From Sphingobacterium puteale (lineage in GTDB: Bacteria; Bacteroidota; Bacteroidia; Sphingobacteriales; Sphingobacteriaceae): a DNA stretch of 64,000 bases. Under the pieces are notes generated by a model, which had not been told where the DNA came from, did not search any database, and was given only the letters and a program-made list of their open reading frames with translations. The translations under genes and the position numbers were made by a program. Numbering within the stretch: position 1 is the first letter of the stretch; each line of letters starts with the position of its first letter. The stretch lies in contig NZ_RBWS01000021.1 of assembly GCF_003627955.1 (NCBI RefSeq), forward strand, positions 1-64,000, in the 5' to 3' direction. Below, in pieces: positions 34,948 to 44,375 of the stretch.

Positions 34948-34980
34948 AAAAAGAAGCTTCATCATCCGATGGAAGCTTCT
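34948..34980 (-). terminator. Terminator of the hexosamine-kinase-like gene
   Basis: On the minus strand AGAAGCTTCCATC pairs with GATGAAGCTTCT (one bulged base), followed by TTTTCTT. It separates the kinase gene from the CBM9-like gene. Confidence 0.65.
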
Positions 34981-35004
34981 CAACATATTAAAGGTATAAA
35001 ATCA

Positions 35005-36111
35005 CTAAATACAATCAAAAATTACCTTTCTCATAAATACCTCATTCTTTTCCATCTCCTCCACCAATTTCAACTGTGTATTTGTGCGCACCAAATTATG
35101 ATCGTCATATTTGGTCTTATAATAATGGTCACCTTCGATGTAATCAGTCAGGAAACGTACCCCTTGCATATAAGGCAATAAAAAAGCACCGTCGACCAAG
35201 GTTTCTTTTTCCAGTGTCGTCAAAAATTCGTTTGCCTCTTCCAAATAGCCCTCTGCATAGGCTTTATACAACGAAAGGTTCAGTACGATCTTCGACACAT
35301 CTTTCTCATCTTCGGCAACAGGGTTAATAATGGTACGGATAGCATCCCCAAAATCATAGGCAACATATCCAGGCATTACTGTATCCAGATCGATCACACA
35401 TTGCATTTTATCATGGACATCAAGTAATACATTATTAAATTTTGTATCGTTATGTGTAATACGCAAGGGCAATGCACCTTTATTTCCCAAATCCAGGATT
35501 GTCTTCATACGGTCTTCACGGCTAAAGATAAAATCCAGTTTATCCTTTATCTGTTCCACACGTTGGCAAACGTCCAGTGCGATAGCTTTCCGAAGATTAT
35601 CAAGCCGAAATTCGATATTATGAAAATTAGGAAGTACTTCAACAATCCGGGAAGCATCGAGGTCAGAAAGCTGCTTCTGAAACAGTCCAAAGGCACGTCC
35701 ACCTTCGGCCGCCTGCACCTCAGTCTCCACGATATCATAACTCTTAGTACCCTCAATCAGGATAAACATACGCCAGTAATTCCCCTGACTGTCCTTTGTA
35801 TATAACTTACCCTCCAGTGTAGGAATGATCGTCAGGACATGATCACTGACCCGTTTTCCTTCAGCAACTTTTACTTTCTTACTAAGATGTTTTGTTACAA
35901 TTTCTATATTATGCATTAAACCGTCCACATTTGGGAAAACGTGATGGTTAATGCGTTGCAATAAATGCGATATTCCACTATTTATGGAAGTAATTACGCG
36001 GTAAGTATCATTGATATGACCAGAACCAAAAGGCTGCACTGAAATGATATCTCCTTCTAATGTGAATTGTTTTGCTGCGTTCTCTACTACTAATTGGTTA
36101 AAATCAGACAT
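35005..36111 (-). CDS. Phosphotransferase of the N-acetylhexosamine kinase (NahK)-like type
   Basis: A 368-residue aminoglycoside phosphotransferase-fold kinase. GSGHINDTYRV (29-39) forms the nucleotide loop, HNDTKFNNVLLD (220-231) supplies the catalytic D222, and VIDLDTVMPG (239-248) provides the metal ligand D241. The family includes N-acetylhexosamine 1-kinase NahK, which phosphorylates GalNAc or GlcNAc at C1. The divergent neighbour is GH109-like, which fits a GalNAc role, but other sugars or choline-type substrates cannot be excluded. Two LacI-type operators lie in the shared upstream region. Confidence 0.75.
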   Translation of the reverse strand: MSDFNQLVVENAAKQFTLEGDIISVQPFGSGHINDTYRVITSINSGISHLLQRINHHVFPNVDGLMHNIEIVTKHLSKKVKVAEGKRVSDHVLTIIPTLEGKLYTKDSQGNYWRMFILIEGTKSYDIVETEVQAAEGGRAFGLFQKQLSDLDASRIVEVLPNFHNIEFRLDNLRKAIALDVCQRVEQIKDKLDFIFSREDRMKTILDLGNKGALPLRITHNDTKFNNVLLDVHDKMQCVIDLDTVMPGYVAYDFGDAIRTIINPVAEDEKDVSKIVLNLSLYKAYAEGYLEEANEFLTTLEKETLVDGAFLLPYMQGVRFLTDYIEGDHYYKTKYDDHNLVRTNTQLKLVEEMEKNEVFMRKVIFDCI

Positions 36112-36188
36112 TAAACTATGTTTTTTAAATCATCAATGTGCTTGCAATATCACAAATTGAATTAATAAATGAGAATTTTTATTTCAAT

Positions 36189-36230
36189 CAAACGATTGCA
36201 TGAAATTTAATAAATTTAAACAATCGTTTG
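36189..36230. promoter_or_regulatory. Two inverted LacI-type operator-like sites
   Basis: CAAACGATTG (36189-36198) and its exact reverse complement CAATCGTTTG (36221-36230) lie 32 bp apart centre to centre, about three helical turns. Read outward, each fits most of the LacI/GalR operator pattern TGnAAnCGnTTnCA. They lie between the kinase and GH109 genes and could place both under one sugar-responsive repressor, which is not in this window. Confidence 0.6.
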
Positions 36231-36342
36231 CACTTTCATTTATAGCAAATGAAATAATATATTTGTTGATAAGAGCCAGTCTCATAGATGGTTCTTATCA
36301 AGAAGAAATAACTAATATACAAACTCCTCATATCTCAAAACA

Positions 36343-37689
36343 ATGGATAGAAGAAATTTCATTAAATCAACTGCCATCACTACCGCTGGAATAGGCGTTC
36401 TTTCAAGCACAGACTTATTCGCCCAAACAAATGGGAAAATAAAAATCGGCTTTATCGGAGTTGGCCTACGCGGCCGTAACCATGTTCAGATTGCCTTAAA
36501 CAGAGACGATTTAGAAATTGTTGCTGTATGCGACACACAAGAAGAATCTCTTGCACAATGCCGCAAACAGTTCAATGCCAAAGGCACCAAACTTCCAAAA
36601 GAGTATACAGGAGGAGTAGATGCTTATAAAAAAATGCTGAGCAGTGAAAAATTAGATGCCATAATCATCGCAACACCTTGGCAGTTTCACAAAGACCAGG
36701 CTATTGATGCCATGAAAGCTGGTTTATATGTAGGCTGTGAGGTTATCGCGGGCCTAACCGTTCAAGACCACTGGGATGTCGTAAAAGCATCTGAAGAAAC
36801 TGGCAAGCCTTACATGACATTGGAAAATGTTGCTTTCCGTCGCGATGTACTTGCAGTTTTAAATATGCACAGACAGGGCTTATTCGGTGAATTGTTACAC
36901 CTTGAAGGGGGGTATCAACATGATTTACGTGAAGTTCTTTTCAATGACGGAAAAAATTATTACGGACACGGTGTTGAATACGGAACGAAAGCAATTTCGG
37001 AAGCGCAATGGCGTACGCAATTCAACATTGACCAAGATGGTGACCTATACCCGACACACGGTTTAGGCCCGATCATGCAATTTGTTGACATCAACAAAGG
37101 CAATAGATTTACTCACATTACATCTTACTCAAGCAAAGCGCGTGGCTTGGCAGCATATGTCAATAAAGTATCACCGGGACATCCAAATAGTAAATTAAAC
37201 TATAAAAACGGCGATATTACACAAACCATGTTGCAATGTGCAAATGGGGAAACGATGTTATTGACACACGATACGCACTTACCAAGACCTTATTCTATCG
37301 GCTTCCGTGTGCAGGGTACTGAAGGCATCTGGATGGACGTCGCTAAAGGCATTCACATTGAAGGGAAATCCAAACCGCATACCTGGGATTCAGCAGACGA
37401 ATGGGTTAAAAAATATGACCACCCGATCTGGAAAAAATATGAAGAATTAGCGACTGGTTCAGGCCATGGGGGGATGGACTGGTTTGTGTTCAACGCGTTT
37501 ATCCAAGCTGTAAAACAAAAAGTCCAAACGCCGATCGACGTTTATGATTCGGTGACCATGAGCGCAGTATTCCCACTCTCTACGGAGTCCATCGAAAAAG
37601 GTAATAAAACCTTAGCGTTCCCAGATTTTACAAAAGGAAAATGGAGAACAAAGAAAAATACCTTTATGCTTGATGATAGCGGTATGTAA
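36343..37689 (+). CDS. Gfo/Idh/MocA-family protein, GH109 (alpha-N-acetylgalactosaminidase) type
   Basis: A 448-residue exported protein. A twin-arginine signal (RR at 3-4, cleavage near residue 28) is followed by the NAD-binding GVGLRG (39-44). The text YQHDLREVLFNDG, WRTQFNIDQDGDLYPTHGLGP and INKGNRFTHITSYSSKARGL closely fits GH109 enzymes, which use tightly bound NAD to cleave alpha-linked GalNAc. Plain oxidoreductase relatives exist, so the hydrolase role is likely but not proven. A shorter overlapping frame from 36200 is not considered real. It is divergent from the hexosamine-kinase-like gene. Confidence 0.8.
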   Translation: MDRRNFIKSTAITTAGIGVLSSTDLFAQTNGKIKIGFIGVGLRGRNHVQIALNRDDLEIVAVCDTQEESLAQCRKQFNAKGTKLPKEYTGGVDAYKKMLSSEKLDAIIIATPWQFHKDQAIDAMKAGLYVGCEVIAGLTVQDHWDVVKASEETGKPYMTLENVAFRRDVLAVLNMHRQGLFGELLHLEGGYQHDLREVLFNDGKNYYGHGVEYGTKAISEAQWRTQFNIDQDGDLYPTHGLGPIMQFVDINKGNRFTHITSYSSKARGLAAYVNKVSPGHPNSKLNYKNGDITQTMLQCANGETMLLTHDTHLPRPYSIGFRVQGTEGIWMDVAKGIHIEGKSKPHTWDSADEWVKKYDHPIWKKYEELATGSGHGGMDWFVFNAFIQAVKQKVQTPIDVYDSVTMSAVFPLSTESIEKGNKTLAFPDFTKGKWRTKKNTFMLDDSGM

Positions 37690-37708
37690 GACCCCAAAAA
37701 ATAATATA

Positions 37709-37751
37709 AACGAAAGAAGCTGTATCTCGAAAAGATACAGCTTCTTTCGTT
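37709..37751 (+). terminator. Terminator of the GH109-type gene
   Basis: A 19-bp perfect stem: 37709-37727 with 37733-37751, and a 5-nt loop. No long T tract follows, so termination may be less efficient. Confidence 0.7.
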
Positions 37752-37838
37752 GTACCCTTTAATATAATCCCGATAGTTCTACCATTTAGCCTTCCTTTTT
37801 CTTAAATTAGCCTTCACAAACAATTTTTCGATAACATT

Positions 37839-39131
37839 ATGCTCACTGAAGCAATTATAATCTTAGTATTAATCATCTTAAATGGAATCCTGTCTGCCTC
37901 TGAGATTTCAATCGTATCCAGCAGAAAAGCGCGTTTACAGGCCGAGAGCGACAAGGATAATCCTGCCGCCAAAATTGCATTGCATCTCAAGGAGTCTCCC
38001 AATAGTTTCCTTTCAACAGTGCAGATTGGGATCACCTTGATCGGTATCTTAACAGGTTTCTTTTCTGGAGGCAGCATCTCTGCGTACCTGATCGAAGTTT
38101 TTAATAAATCGAGCATACTCGCCCCCTACAGTCAGCAGCTGGCAGTTATTCTGGTGGTGCTGATCATTACCTATTTTTCATTAGTTCTTGGTGAACTGGT
38201 GCCAAAGCGTATCGGGATGGCTATTCCTGAAAAATATGCCATGCTCATTGCCTACCCCATGAATTTGCTCAGCAAGATCGTAAAGCCTTTTGTCTGGCTA
38301 TTAAGTGCCTCTACTGAATTTATTGTCAAGATCCTCAATATCAAGAGTACGGGAAACAGTGTCACCGAAGAGGAGATCAAAGCATTGGTGGATGAGGGGG
38401 TCGATAGTGGCGTAATTGAAGGTATTGAGCATGATATTGTAGATCGTCTCCTAAGTTTAGGCGACAAAAAGGCCATCAACCTGATGACTCACCGTAAACA
38501 CATTGTATTTTTGGATCTGGAGGACAGCTTCGAGGAAAATAGACAGATTATCCTTGATAATGACCATTCTATCTATCCCGTCTGCGAAGGTGGGCTTGAC
38601 AATATCAAAGGGGTAGTCCATGTCAAATCCCTGCTTAGGCAATGTTTTCAGAATAAGCCTTTTAATCTCCGGGAGCTCCTGCTTCCGATCAAATTTGTCA
38701 ATGAATTCAGCTCTTCCTACAGCATCATGAATACCTTACGGACATCTCGGGTACATCAGGCTGTTGTAATCGACGAATACGGCTCGCTACAGGGTATCAT
38801 AACACTACGCGATATCGTAGGCGATCTCGTTGGTAACATCACCGAAAGCGATATCAGTGTACGCCCGACCATCCGTCAACTGGACAACGGGGATTATGTC
38901 GTGGACGGGCAGTATCAGATTGAGGACCTCCTGGATGAATTTGAAATAGGACTTTCCGAAGAAGATGAAGATGACATCAATAACGTCACTACAGTCGGCG
39001 GATTGGTTTTCCTGCTACTGGACCACGTCCCAGAAGAAGGCGAACGCGTACGTTTCAAAAATATGATATTTGAAGTATTGGATATGGATGGCAACCGTAT
39101 AGATAAATTATTGTTAAAAATCGAGGAATAA
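37839..39131 (+). CDS. CNNM/CorC-family (HlyC/CorC) membrane transporter
   Basis: A 430-residue protein. The N-terminal CNNM (DUF21) membrane domain (about 1-190; LTEAIIILVLIILNGILSASEI with ISIVSSRKARLQAE) is followed by a CBS pair (about 210-340; HKHIVFLDLEDS, VHQAVVIDEYGSLQGIITLRDI) and a CorC/HlyC domain to the end. Such proteins are linked to magnesium or other divalent cation export. It appears to be transcribed alone and ends at a strong bidirectional terminator. Confidence 0.92.
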   Translation: MLTEAIIILVLIILNGILSASEISIVSSRKARLQAESDKDNPAAKIALHLKESPNSFLSTVQIGITLIGILTGFFSGGSISAYLIEVFNKSSILAPYSQQLAVILVVLIITYFSLVLGELVPKRIGMAIPEKYAMLIAYPMNLLSKIVKPFVWLLSASTEFIVKILNIKSTGNSVTEEEIKALVDEGVDSGVIEGIEHDIVDRLLSLGDKKAINLMTHRKHIVFLDLEDSFEENRQIILDNDHSIYPVCEGGLDNIKGVVHVKSLLRQCFQNKPFNLRELLLPIKFVNEFSSSYSIMNTLRTSRVHQAVVIDEYGSLQGIITLRDIVGDLVGNITESDISVRPTIRQLDNGDYVVDGQYQIEDLLDEFEIGLSEEDEDDINNVTTVGGLVFLLLDHVPEEGERVRFKNMIFEVLDMDGNRIDKLLLKIEE

Positions 39132-39152
39132 AAAGAGGATTATCCCTTTCAG

Positions 39153-39196
39153 TAACAACAGAGGGCCGATCATAAATGATCGGCCCTCTGTTGTTA
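39153..39196. terminator. Bidirectional terminator, 21-bp stem
   Basis: Perfect arms at 39153-39173 and 39176-39196 with only AA between. It serves the CNNM gene (+) and POT copy 3 (-). Confidence 0.85.
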
Positions 39197-39218
39197 TTAT
39201 AATATTATGACAGCCATC

Positions 39219-40808
39219 TTAGTTAATGCCATGCATCATCTTTTTCAGAATAGGATTGAAAACAATCAGTAATAGCGCGGTCACCCCTGGAACAATGGCA
39301 AAAATCATAAAGAAATAAGACATCGAATGTTCCGCTGTAATTTTATCGATATAGGATCCTAAAAATCCACCAATGAAATTAGCGATAGCTGAGGCACAAA
39401 ACCAGCAGCCAAAAAGTAAACCTAAAAACTTCTTTGGAGAGAGTTTACTGACATAGGAGAGTCCTACCGGAGATAGACAAAGTTCTCCAGCTGAATGGAA
39501 AAAATAGGCGATAACAAGCCAGATCATGCTAACTGAGGCAGTTTTCGCTCCCTGTGGGATATCACTTGCGCCATAAGCCAGCGCAGCGAAGCCAATACCG
39601 ACCAAGATCAGGCCCAAAGCAAATTTGACCGGTCCAGAAGGGTTCCAGATTTTTTCCCAGAATTTACTGAAGGATGAGGCCAACGAAATAATAAAAAATG
39701 CATTCAATATCTGGAACCAGGAAGCGCCAACCTCGGAACCGGTTATACCAATCTCACGAAATACTTTCCATAAGCCCAGGCACCAGATAATACCAAAGGA
39801 AATCGCTGTAAACAAAATCGTCAATGGATATTGTTTATAGATCTTTCTGGCAAGAGCAGTCAATACAATAGTTACAATAACAATCGGAACAATCGTTAGG
39901 ATAGTATCAATCCATTTAAAGGCTACTGCTGAGTCGCCTGAAAGTATACGCTGTGTATAATCTTTGGCAAAAATAGACATGGAACCTCCGGCTTGCTCAA
40001 AAGATAAAAAGAATACCACACTGGCAAGCATGAATATTGTAACGACAATAAGGCGGTCTCTAACGACATTACCGGGAATAACCTCATCAACCTCTTCTTT
40101 ATTTTTGACTTTCTCGTCATGATGAGCCTGTAGAGCTTTGGGAGTATCGCCAATAATTCCGAATATTTTCTGTCCAAAATAGAATTGTAACATTCCAAAG
40201 AACATAAAAACCCCTGCTAAACCAAATCCATAGTGCCAACCTATCTTCTCACCGATATAGCCACACAAAAGCATTCCTAAAAATGAACCAGCATTGATAC
40301 CCATATAGAAAATCGTATAACCTGCATCTTTCTTCGCACTTTTATCTGGGTATAGGTTTCCAACCATTGAGGAGATATTTGGTTTAAACATCCCATTTCC
40401 CAAGATCATCAAGAGTAGACCTAAGAAAAAGAAGCCTGAATTGACAGCCTCAAATGCCATGGATAGGTGACCCAGCGTCATAATCAACGCACCGATCAAG
40501 ATAGCCTTTTTAAAACCGGTCAATTTATCCGCAATCATACCACCAATCAGCGGGGTCAAATAAACAAACCCTGTATATAAACCATATAACTTCATTGCGC
40601 GTTCATTGCTCCATTCCCATCCCCCATCAGCGATCGTACTGATTAAAAATAAAGTCAACAGCGCCCGCATTCCATAATAACTAAAACGCTCCCACATTTC
40701 CGTAAAGAACAGCACAAATAATCCTGCAGGATGCCCATTTACCATCTTGTCATCTATCCCCTGCTTGGCCAGATGTGCTACAAGAACTTGATCTTTTTCT
40801 TGATTCAT
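39219..40808 (-). CDS. POT-family proton-coupled peptide transporter (copy 3)
   Basis: A 529-residue peptide transporter with EMWERFSYYGMRA (about 36-48) and FKPNISSMVGNLYPDKSAKKD. It closely resembles copy 4 next to it (shared runs such as GFGLAGVFMFFGMLQFYF and SYVSKLSPKKFLGLLFG), which implies a recent tandem duplication. It should import di- and tripeptides. It lies 83 nt downstream of copy 4 on the same strand. Confidence 0.94.
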   Translation of the reverse strand: MNQEKDQVLVAHLAKQGIDDKMVNGHPAGLFVLFFTEMWERFSYYGMRALLTLFLISTIADGGWEWSNERAMKLYGLYTGFVYLTPLIGGMIADKLTGFKKAILIGALIMTLGHLSMAFEAVNSGFFFLGLLLMILGNGMFKPNISSMVGNLYPDKSAKKDAGYTIFYMGINAGSFLGMLLCGYIGEKIGWHYGFGLAGVFMFFGMLQFYFGQKIFGIIGDTPKALQAHHDEKVKNKEEVDEVIPGNVVRDRLIVVTIFMLASVVFFLSFEQAGGSMSIFAKDYTQRILSGDSAVAFKWIDTILTIVPIVIVTIVLTALARKIYKQYPLTILFTAISFGIIWCLGLWKVFREIGITGSEVGASWFQILNAFFIISLASSFSKFWEKIWNPSGPVKFALGLILVGIGFAALAYGASDIPQGAKTASVSMIWLVIAYFFHSAGELCLSPVGLSYVSKLSPKKFLGLLFGCWFCASAIANFIGGFLGSYIDKITAEHSMSYFFMIFAIVPGVTALLLIVFNPILKKMMHGIN

Positions 40809-40891
40809 ATAATTTCAATAATTGTTTTATAACTCAGGTTTTGTTTTTAATTTGATAAAAATCGCATGAAGATACACTATTTTTCTATGAA

Positions 40892-42466
40892 TTAGTCAAT
40901 TCCATGCATCATCTTTTTTATTTTTTTATTACCAAGCAGCAGAAATACAGCTGCTATCATGGGTATCAGGGTAAACACTGCAAAGAAAAATGACATGGAA
41001 TGGGACTCGGTTATCTTATCAATGTAAGAACCAATAAATCCACCGATAAAATTAGCGATGGCATTGGCACAAAACCAGAAGCCAAATAGCAGCCCTAAGA
41101 ATTTCTTTGGCGACAATTTACTTACATAAGACAAGCCCACCGGGCCAATGCACAGCTCACCAACGGTATGAAAAAAATAGGCCGATACCAACCAGATCAT
41201 ACTGACCGAAGCCGTCTTCGCTCCCGTTGGAATCTCGGCGCTTCCTATGGAAAGGGCAGCAAATCCAACTCCCACCAAGGTCAAGCCCATGGCGAACTTA
41301 ATCGGTCCCGATGGGTTCCAGACGCGCTCCCAGATCTTGCTAAAAGAAGTGGCCAGTGTAATAATAAAGAAAGAATTGAGCATGGGAAACCAGGAAACTG
41401 TCACTTCTGAATTCATACCATGGTATTCGCGATAAACCTTCCATAGGCACAAAGACCAAATAATCACAAATGAAATGCTGGAGAAGAGTATAATTAAGGG
41501 ATATTTACGAATTATCTTTTTCGCCAAGACAAGCAATACAACAGTAATCACGATAATGGGCACAATCGTTAATGCAAAATCCGCCCATTTAAAAATAGTA
41601 GCAGCCTCTCCGCTCAATACCCGCTGGGTGTAATTTTTAGCGAATATGGTCATTGAGCCACCTGCCTGTTCAAAAGCCAAATGGAATACAATACTTGAAA
41701 ACATGAAAATCGCAATGACTAACAGGCGGTCACGTACAATATGTTTTGGATGTTCATCATCGGAATTCAGCTCCTCCGAAACAGTGTTTTCTTTTTCTGG
41801 TGTATCGCCTATTTTTCCAAAAATGCGTTGTGCAAAATAAAACTGCAACATCCCCAGAAACATAAATATCCCGGCAAGTCCAAAACCATAATGCCAGCCT
41901 ATCTTCTCCCCAATATAACCGCACAGCATCATTCCCAGAAAAGCACCACCATTGATCCCCATGTAGAAGATCGTATATCCGGCATCTTTTTTCCCGCCTC
42001 TATCGGGATAAAGTTTACCCACCATCGAAGAAATATTGGGTTTGAACAGACCATTTCCCAGAACGATAAGTACCAATCCTGCGAGAAAGAAATTTTTGTT
42101 GAATCCCTCCATGGCCATCGAAATATGGCCGAGGGTCATGATGATCGCGCCTACCATAATGGACTTTTTATAGCCAGTCAGCCGATCCGCAATAATTCCA
42201 CCAAACAACGGTGTTAAAAACACCATCCCTGTATATAGACCATACAGTTTCATTGCTTCCGAATTTGTCCAGCCCCAGCCATGTTGAGCAATGGTGGAAA
42301 CCAAAAAGTTTACCAATAGCGCTCGCATGCCATAGTAACTAAAACGTTCCCACATCTCCGTAAAAAACAAGACAAATAATCCTGCTGGATGTCCTTTCAC
42401 CAACACTTGTTCAGCGCCCACTTTATTTAAATGAGATTCCAGAACAGCATCTTTTTCAAAATTCAT
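40892..42466 (-). CDS. POT-family proton-coupled peptide transporter (copy 4)
   Basis: A 524-residue transporter with EMWERFSYYGMRA and FKPNISSMVGKLYPDRGGKKD. It begins almost identically to copy 3 (a conserved KGHPAGLFVLFFTEMWERF block). The two differ mainly in the cytoplasmic loop near residues 220-240 (TPEKENTVSEELNSDDEHPK here). The 245-nt upstream region to 42711 holds no other gene. Confidence 0.94.
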   Translation of the reverse strand: MNFEKDAVLESHLNKVGAEQVLVKGHPAGLFVLFFTEMWERFSYYGMRALLVNFLVSTIAQHGWGWTNSEAMKLYGLYTGMVFLTPLFGGIIADRLTGYKKSIMVGAIIMTLGHISMAMEGFNKNFFLAGLVLIVLGNGLFKPNISSMVGKLYPDRGGKKDAGYTIFYMGINGGAFLGMMLCGYIGEKIGWHYGFGLAGIFMFLGMLQFYFAQRIFGKIGDTPEKENTVSEELNSDDEHPKHIVRDRLLVIAIFMFSSIVFHLAFEQAGGSMTIFAKNYTQRVLSGEAATIFKWADFALTIVPIIVITVVLLVLAKKIIRKYPLIILFSSISFVIIWSLCLWKVYREYHGMNSEVTVSWFPMLNSFFIITLATSFSKIWERVWNPSGPIKFAMGLTLVGVGFAALSIGSAEIPTGAKTASVSMIWLVSAYFFHTVGELCIGPVGLSYVSKLSPKKFLGLLFGFWFCANAIANFIGGFIGSYIDKITESHSMSFFFAVFTLIPMIAAVFLLLGNKKIKKMMHGID

Positions 42467-42667
42467 GTTTTCTAATCGTTATTTTTCAATATCAGGTAGT
42501 GCGATTTCAGCTTATCCATTTTTAGCCAGCCAAATTACGCTATGTTAAGTTATCAAGGCTGTTACAACACATCCGACAACCGAATCAGTTTACAAGTTAA
42601 ATATGGACAAAAATCTAGATTTAATTTAAAAGGGTCCATCCGTTCAAAGGAAAGACTTTTTTAAAAG

Positions 42668-42701
42668 CAAAGTTCTTTTCAATCGCATGAAAAGAACTTT
42701 G
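42668..42701 (-). terminator. Terminator of the dacB-UMF1-lutA-TIM-barrel operon
   Basis: CAAAGTTCTTTTCA (42668-42681) pairs with TGAAAAGAACTTTG (42688-42701) across 6 nt. On the minus strand it continues into CTTTTAAAA. It is 11 nt after the last stop. Confidence 0.8.
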
Positions 42702-42711
42702 TGTTTTTATA

Positions 42712-43602
42712 TTAGATCAATGGACGCAATCGTTCCAATAATTTTTTAGTTGCGAAGATTCCTTCTTCTTCACTTAATTTACTTCCTTCATATTCAATGC
42801 CCACATATCCTTTGAATTTTGCCTTTTTCACGATCTTTAGCATGCGTTCATAGTCGATTTGGGTTTCATTACCATTAGCATCAAAATCATGTGTTTTGGC
42901 ACTGACCCCATGCGCATAAGGCATCAAGTCAGTCACACCCTGGTAACGGTCATATTCATAGAAATTACCCAAATCAGGTAAGCTTCCGCAATATTTGCTT
43001 CCTACAGCTTTTAAAGTTTTGGCCAACCAGTCACCATGTGAAGAAATACCGCCGTGATTTTCCACGATAATACTAATACCTGCTTTTTTTCCGATATCAG
43101 ATAAGGTTGTCAGGCTCTCCACCACACGCTTGCTGACCTCATCGGGAGTTCCCTTGCCGGCAGCATTTACACGGATGGCATGACAACCCAAAAAGTTCGC
43201 TGCAGAAATCCATTTATAGTGATTTTGTACCGCCTGCTTTCTTTTCGTTTCATCTTCATCACCTAGATTTCCCTCACCATCAATCATAATCAAGACGTTT
43301 CTTACACCATTATCTTTTGCGCGCATGTTGAGTTCAGTCAGATAATTGTTGTCATTAGCCTTGTCTTTAAAGAACTGATTGACATACTCTACACCATAGA
43401 TACCATATTTTTTTGCCGCTACGACCGGAAAGTCCAAATTGTTCAAATCACCTTTAAACAATGTTTTATGCAATGACCATTCTGCTAAGGAAATGTCAAA
43501 CCAATCTTTCTTTGCTGCGGCAAAACTCTCCAGCGATGGCGCCAATGCTATACCGGCAGAGGCTAATGCAAGGTTTTTAAGAAAATCTCTTCTAGAATTC
43601 AT
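42712..43602 (-). CDS. Exported sugar phosphate isomerase/epimerase-like TIM barrel
   Basis: A 296-residue AP2Ec-type TIM barrel. The N-terminus SRRDFLKNLALASAGIALAPS is a twin-arginine export signal, with mature sequence from about residue 30. Metal-site text is VENHGG (about 181-186), SLPDLGNF and a final VGIEYEGSKLSEEEG. Relatives isomerise or epimerise sugars or inositols; the substrate is unknown. It is the last gene of a four-gene minus-strand run, 24 nt after the lutA-like gene. Confidence 0.82.
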   Translation of the reverse strand: MNSRRDFLKNLALASAGIALAPSLESFAAAKKDWFDISLAEWSLHKTLFKGDLNNLDFPVVAAKKYGIYGVEYVNQFFKDKANDNNYLTELNMRAKDNGVRNVLIMIDGEGNLGDEDETKRKQAVQNHYKWISAANFLGCHAIRVNAAGKGTPDEVSKRVVESLTTLSDIGKKAGISIIVENHGGISSHGDWLAKTLKAVGSKYCGSLPDLGNFYEYDRYQGVTDLMPYAHGVSAKTHDFDANGNETQIDYERMLKIVKKAKFKGYVGIEYEGSKLSEEEGIFATKKLLERLRPLI

Positions 43603-43626
43603 GTGTTTAGATTTAAAGTGTGTTAT

Positions 43627-44355
43627 TTATATATTCCCCCAGCCAGTGGTCAGTACATCCACAAGGTGCATGGTCTGGATAGGTAATTTATGTTTATCAA
43701 TATAAGCTTGCAGCTGCAACAAGCAGGACGAATCCGTCGAAATAATATAGTCAGCATTCAATGCCATGGCATTTCTGACTTTTTGTTCTGCCATGGCGGC
43801 CGATATCCCTTCAAACTTAACAGCAAAACTTCCACCAAAACCACAACAGGTTTCACTATCCTTTACCTCCAGCATTTCCAATCCCAGCACCTTACTCAGC
43901 AACTTCCGGGGTTCATCCTTGATCTTGCATTCACGCAGGGCCGAGCAAGAGTCATGATATACCCCAACACCCTCCAACTCAGCTCCGAAATAATCCTTTT
44001 TCAGTACATTGACCAAAAAATCGGAAATCTCCATGACCTGTTGTTGTATTTTATGACATTGGTGAGAATCGGCCGAATTCGCGAACAGGTCGCTATAACT
44101 ATTTCTGACCATACCGGTACAGGAAGCCGAAGGAGAAATAATGACATGATCGCCCGAAAAATCTTCTAGAAACTTCCTTCCTACCTGCTTTGCATCGTCC
44201 CAAAAACCAGCATTATAAGCAGGCTGTCCACAACAGGTCTGACCGGGGTTATAAAGCACTTCACAACCTACTTTTTCCAATAAACGAATCGTATTAAAAG
44301 CAGTCTCCGGATAAAGCTGATCTATAAAACAAGGAACAAAAAGTTCTACCTTCAT
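43627..44355 (-). CDS. LutA/YkgE-like (Fe-S)-binding oxidoreductase subunit
   Basis: A 242-residue protein with two CCG (cysteine-rich) domains: GQTCCGQPAYNAG in the first half and SETCCGFGGSFAVK in the second. This is the LutA/GlcF-type pattern of lactate or glycolate oxidation complexes. LutB and LutC, its usual partners, are not present. The ATG at 44355 (MKVELFVPCF) is preferred over a TTG at 44370. It lies 20 nt downstream of the UMF1 transporter gene. Confidence 0.85.
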   Translation of the reverse strand: MKVELFVPCFIDQLYPETAFNTIRLLEKVGCEVLYNPGQTCCGQPAYNAGFWDDAKQVGRKFLEDFSGDHVIISPSASCTGMVRNSYSDLFANSADSHQCHKIQQQVMEISDFLVNVLKKDYFGAELEGVGVYHDSCSALRECKIKDEPRKLLSKVLGLEMLEVKDSETCCGFGGSFAVKFEGISAAMAEQKVRNAMALNADYIISTDSSCLLQLQAYIDKHKLPIQTMHLVDVLTTGWGNI

Positions 44356-44375
44356 ATTTAATTCAATCAATAAAA

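Noticed and set aside
36200..36394. 64-residue frame before the GH109-type gene
   Set aside because: It starts next to the LacI-type operators and overlaps the first 52 nt of the GH109 gene in another frame. It has no recognisable feature.
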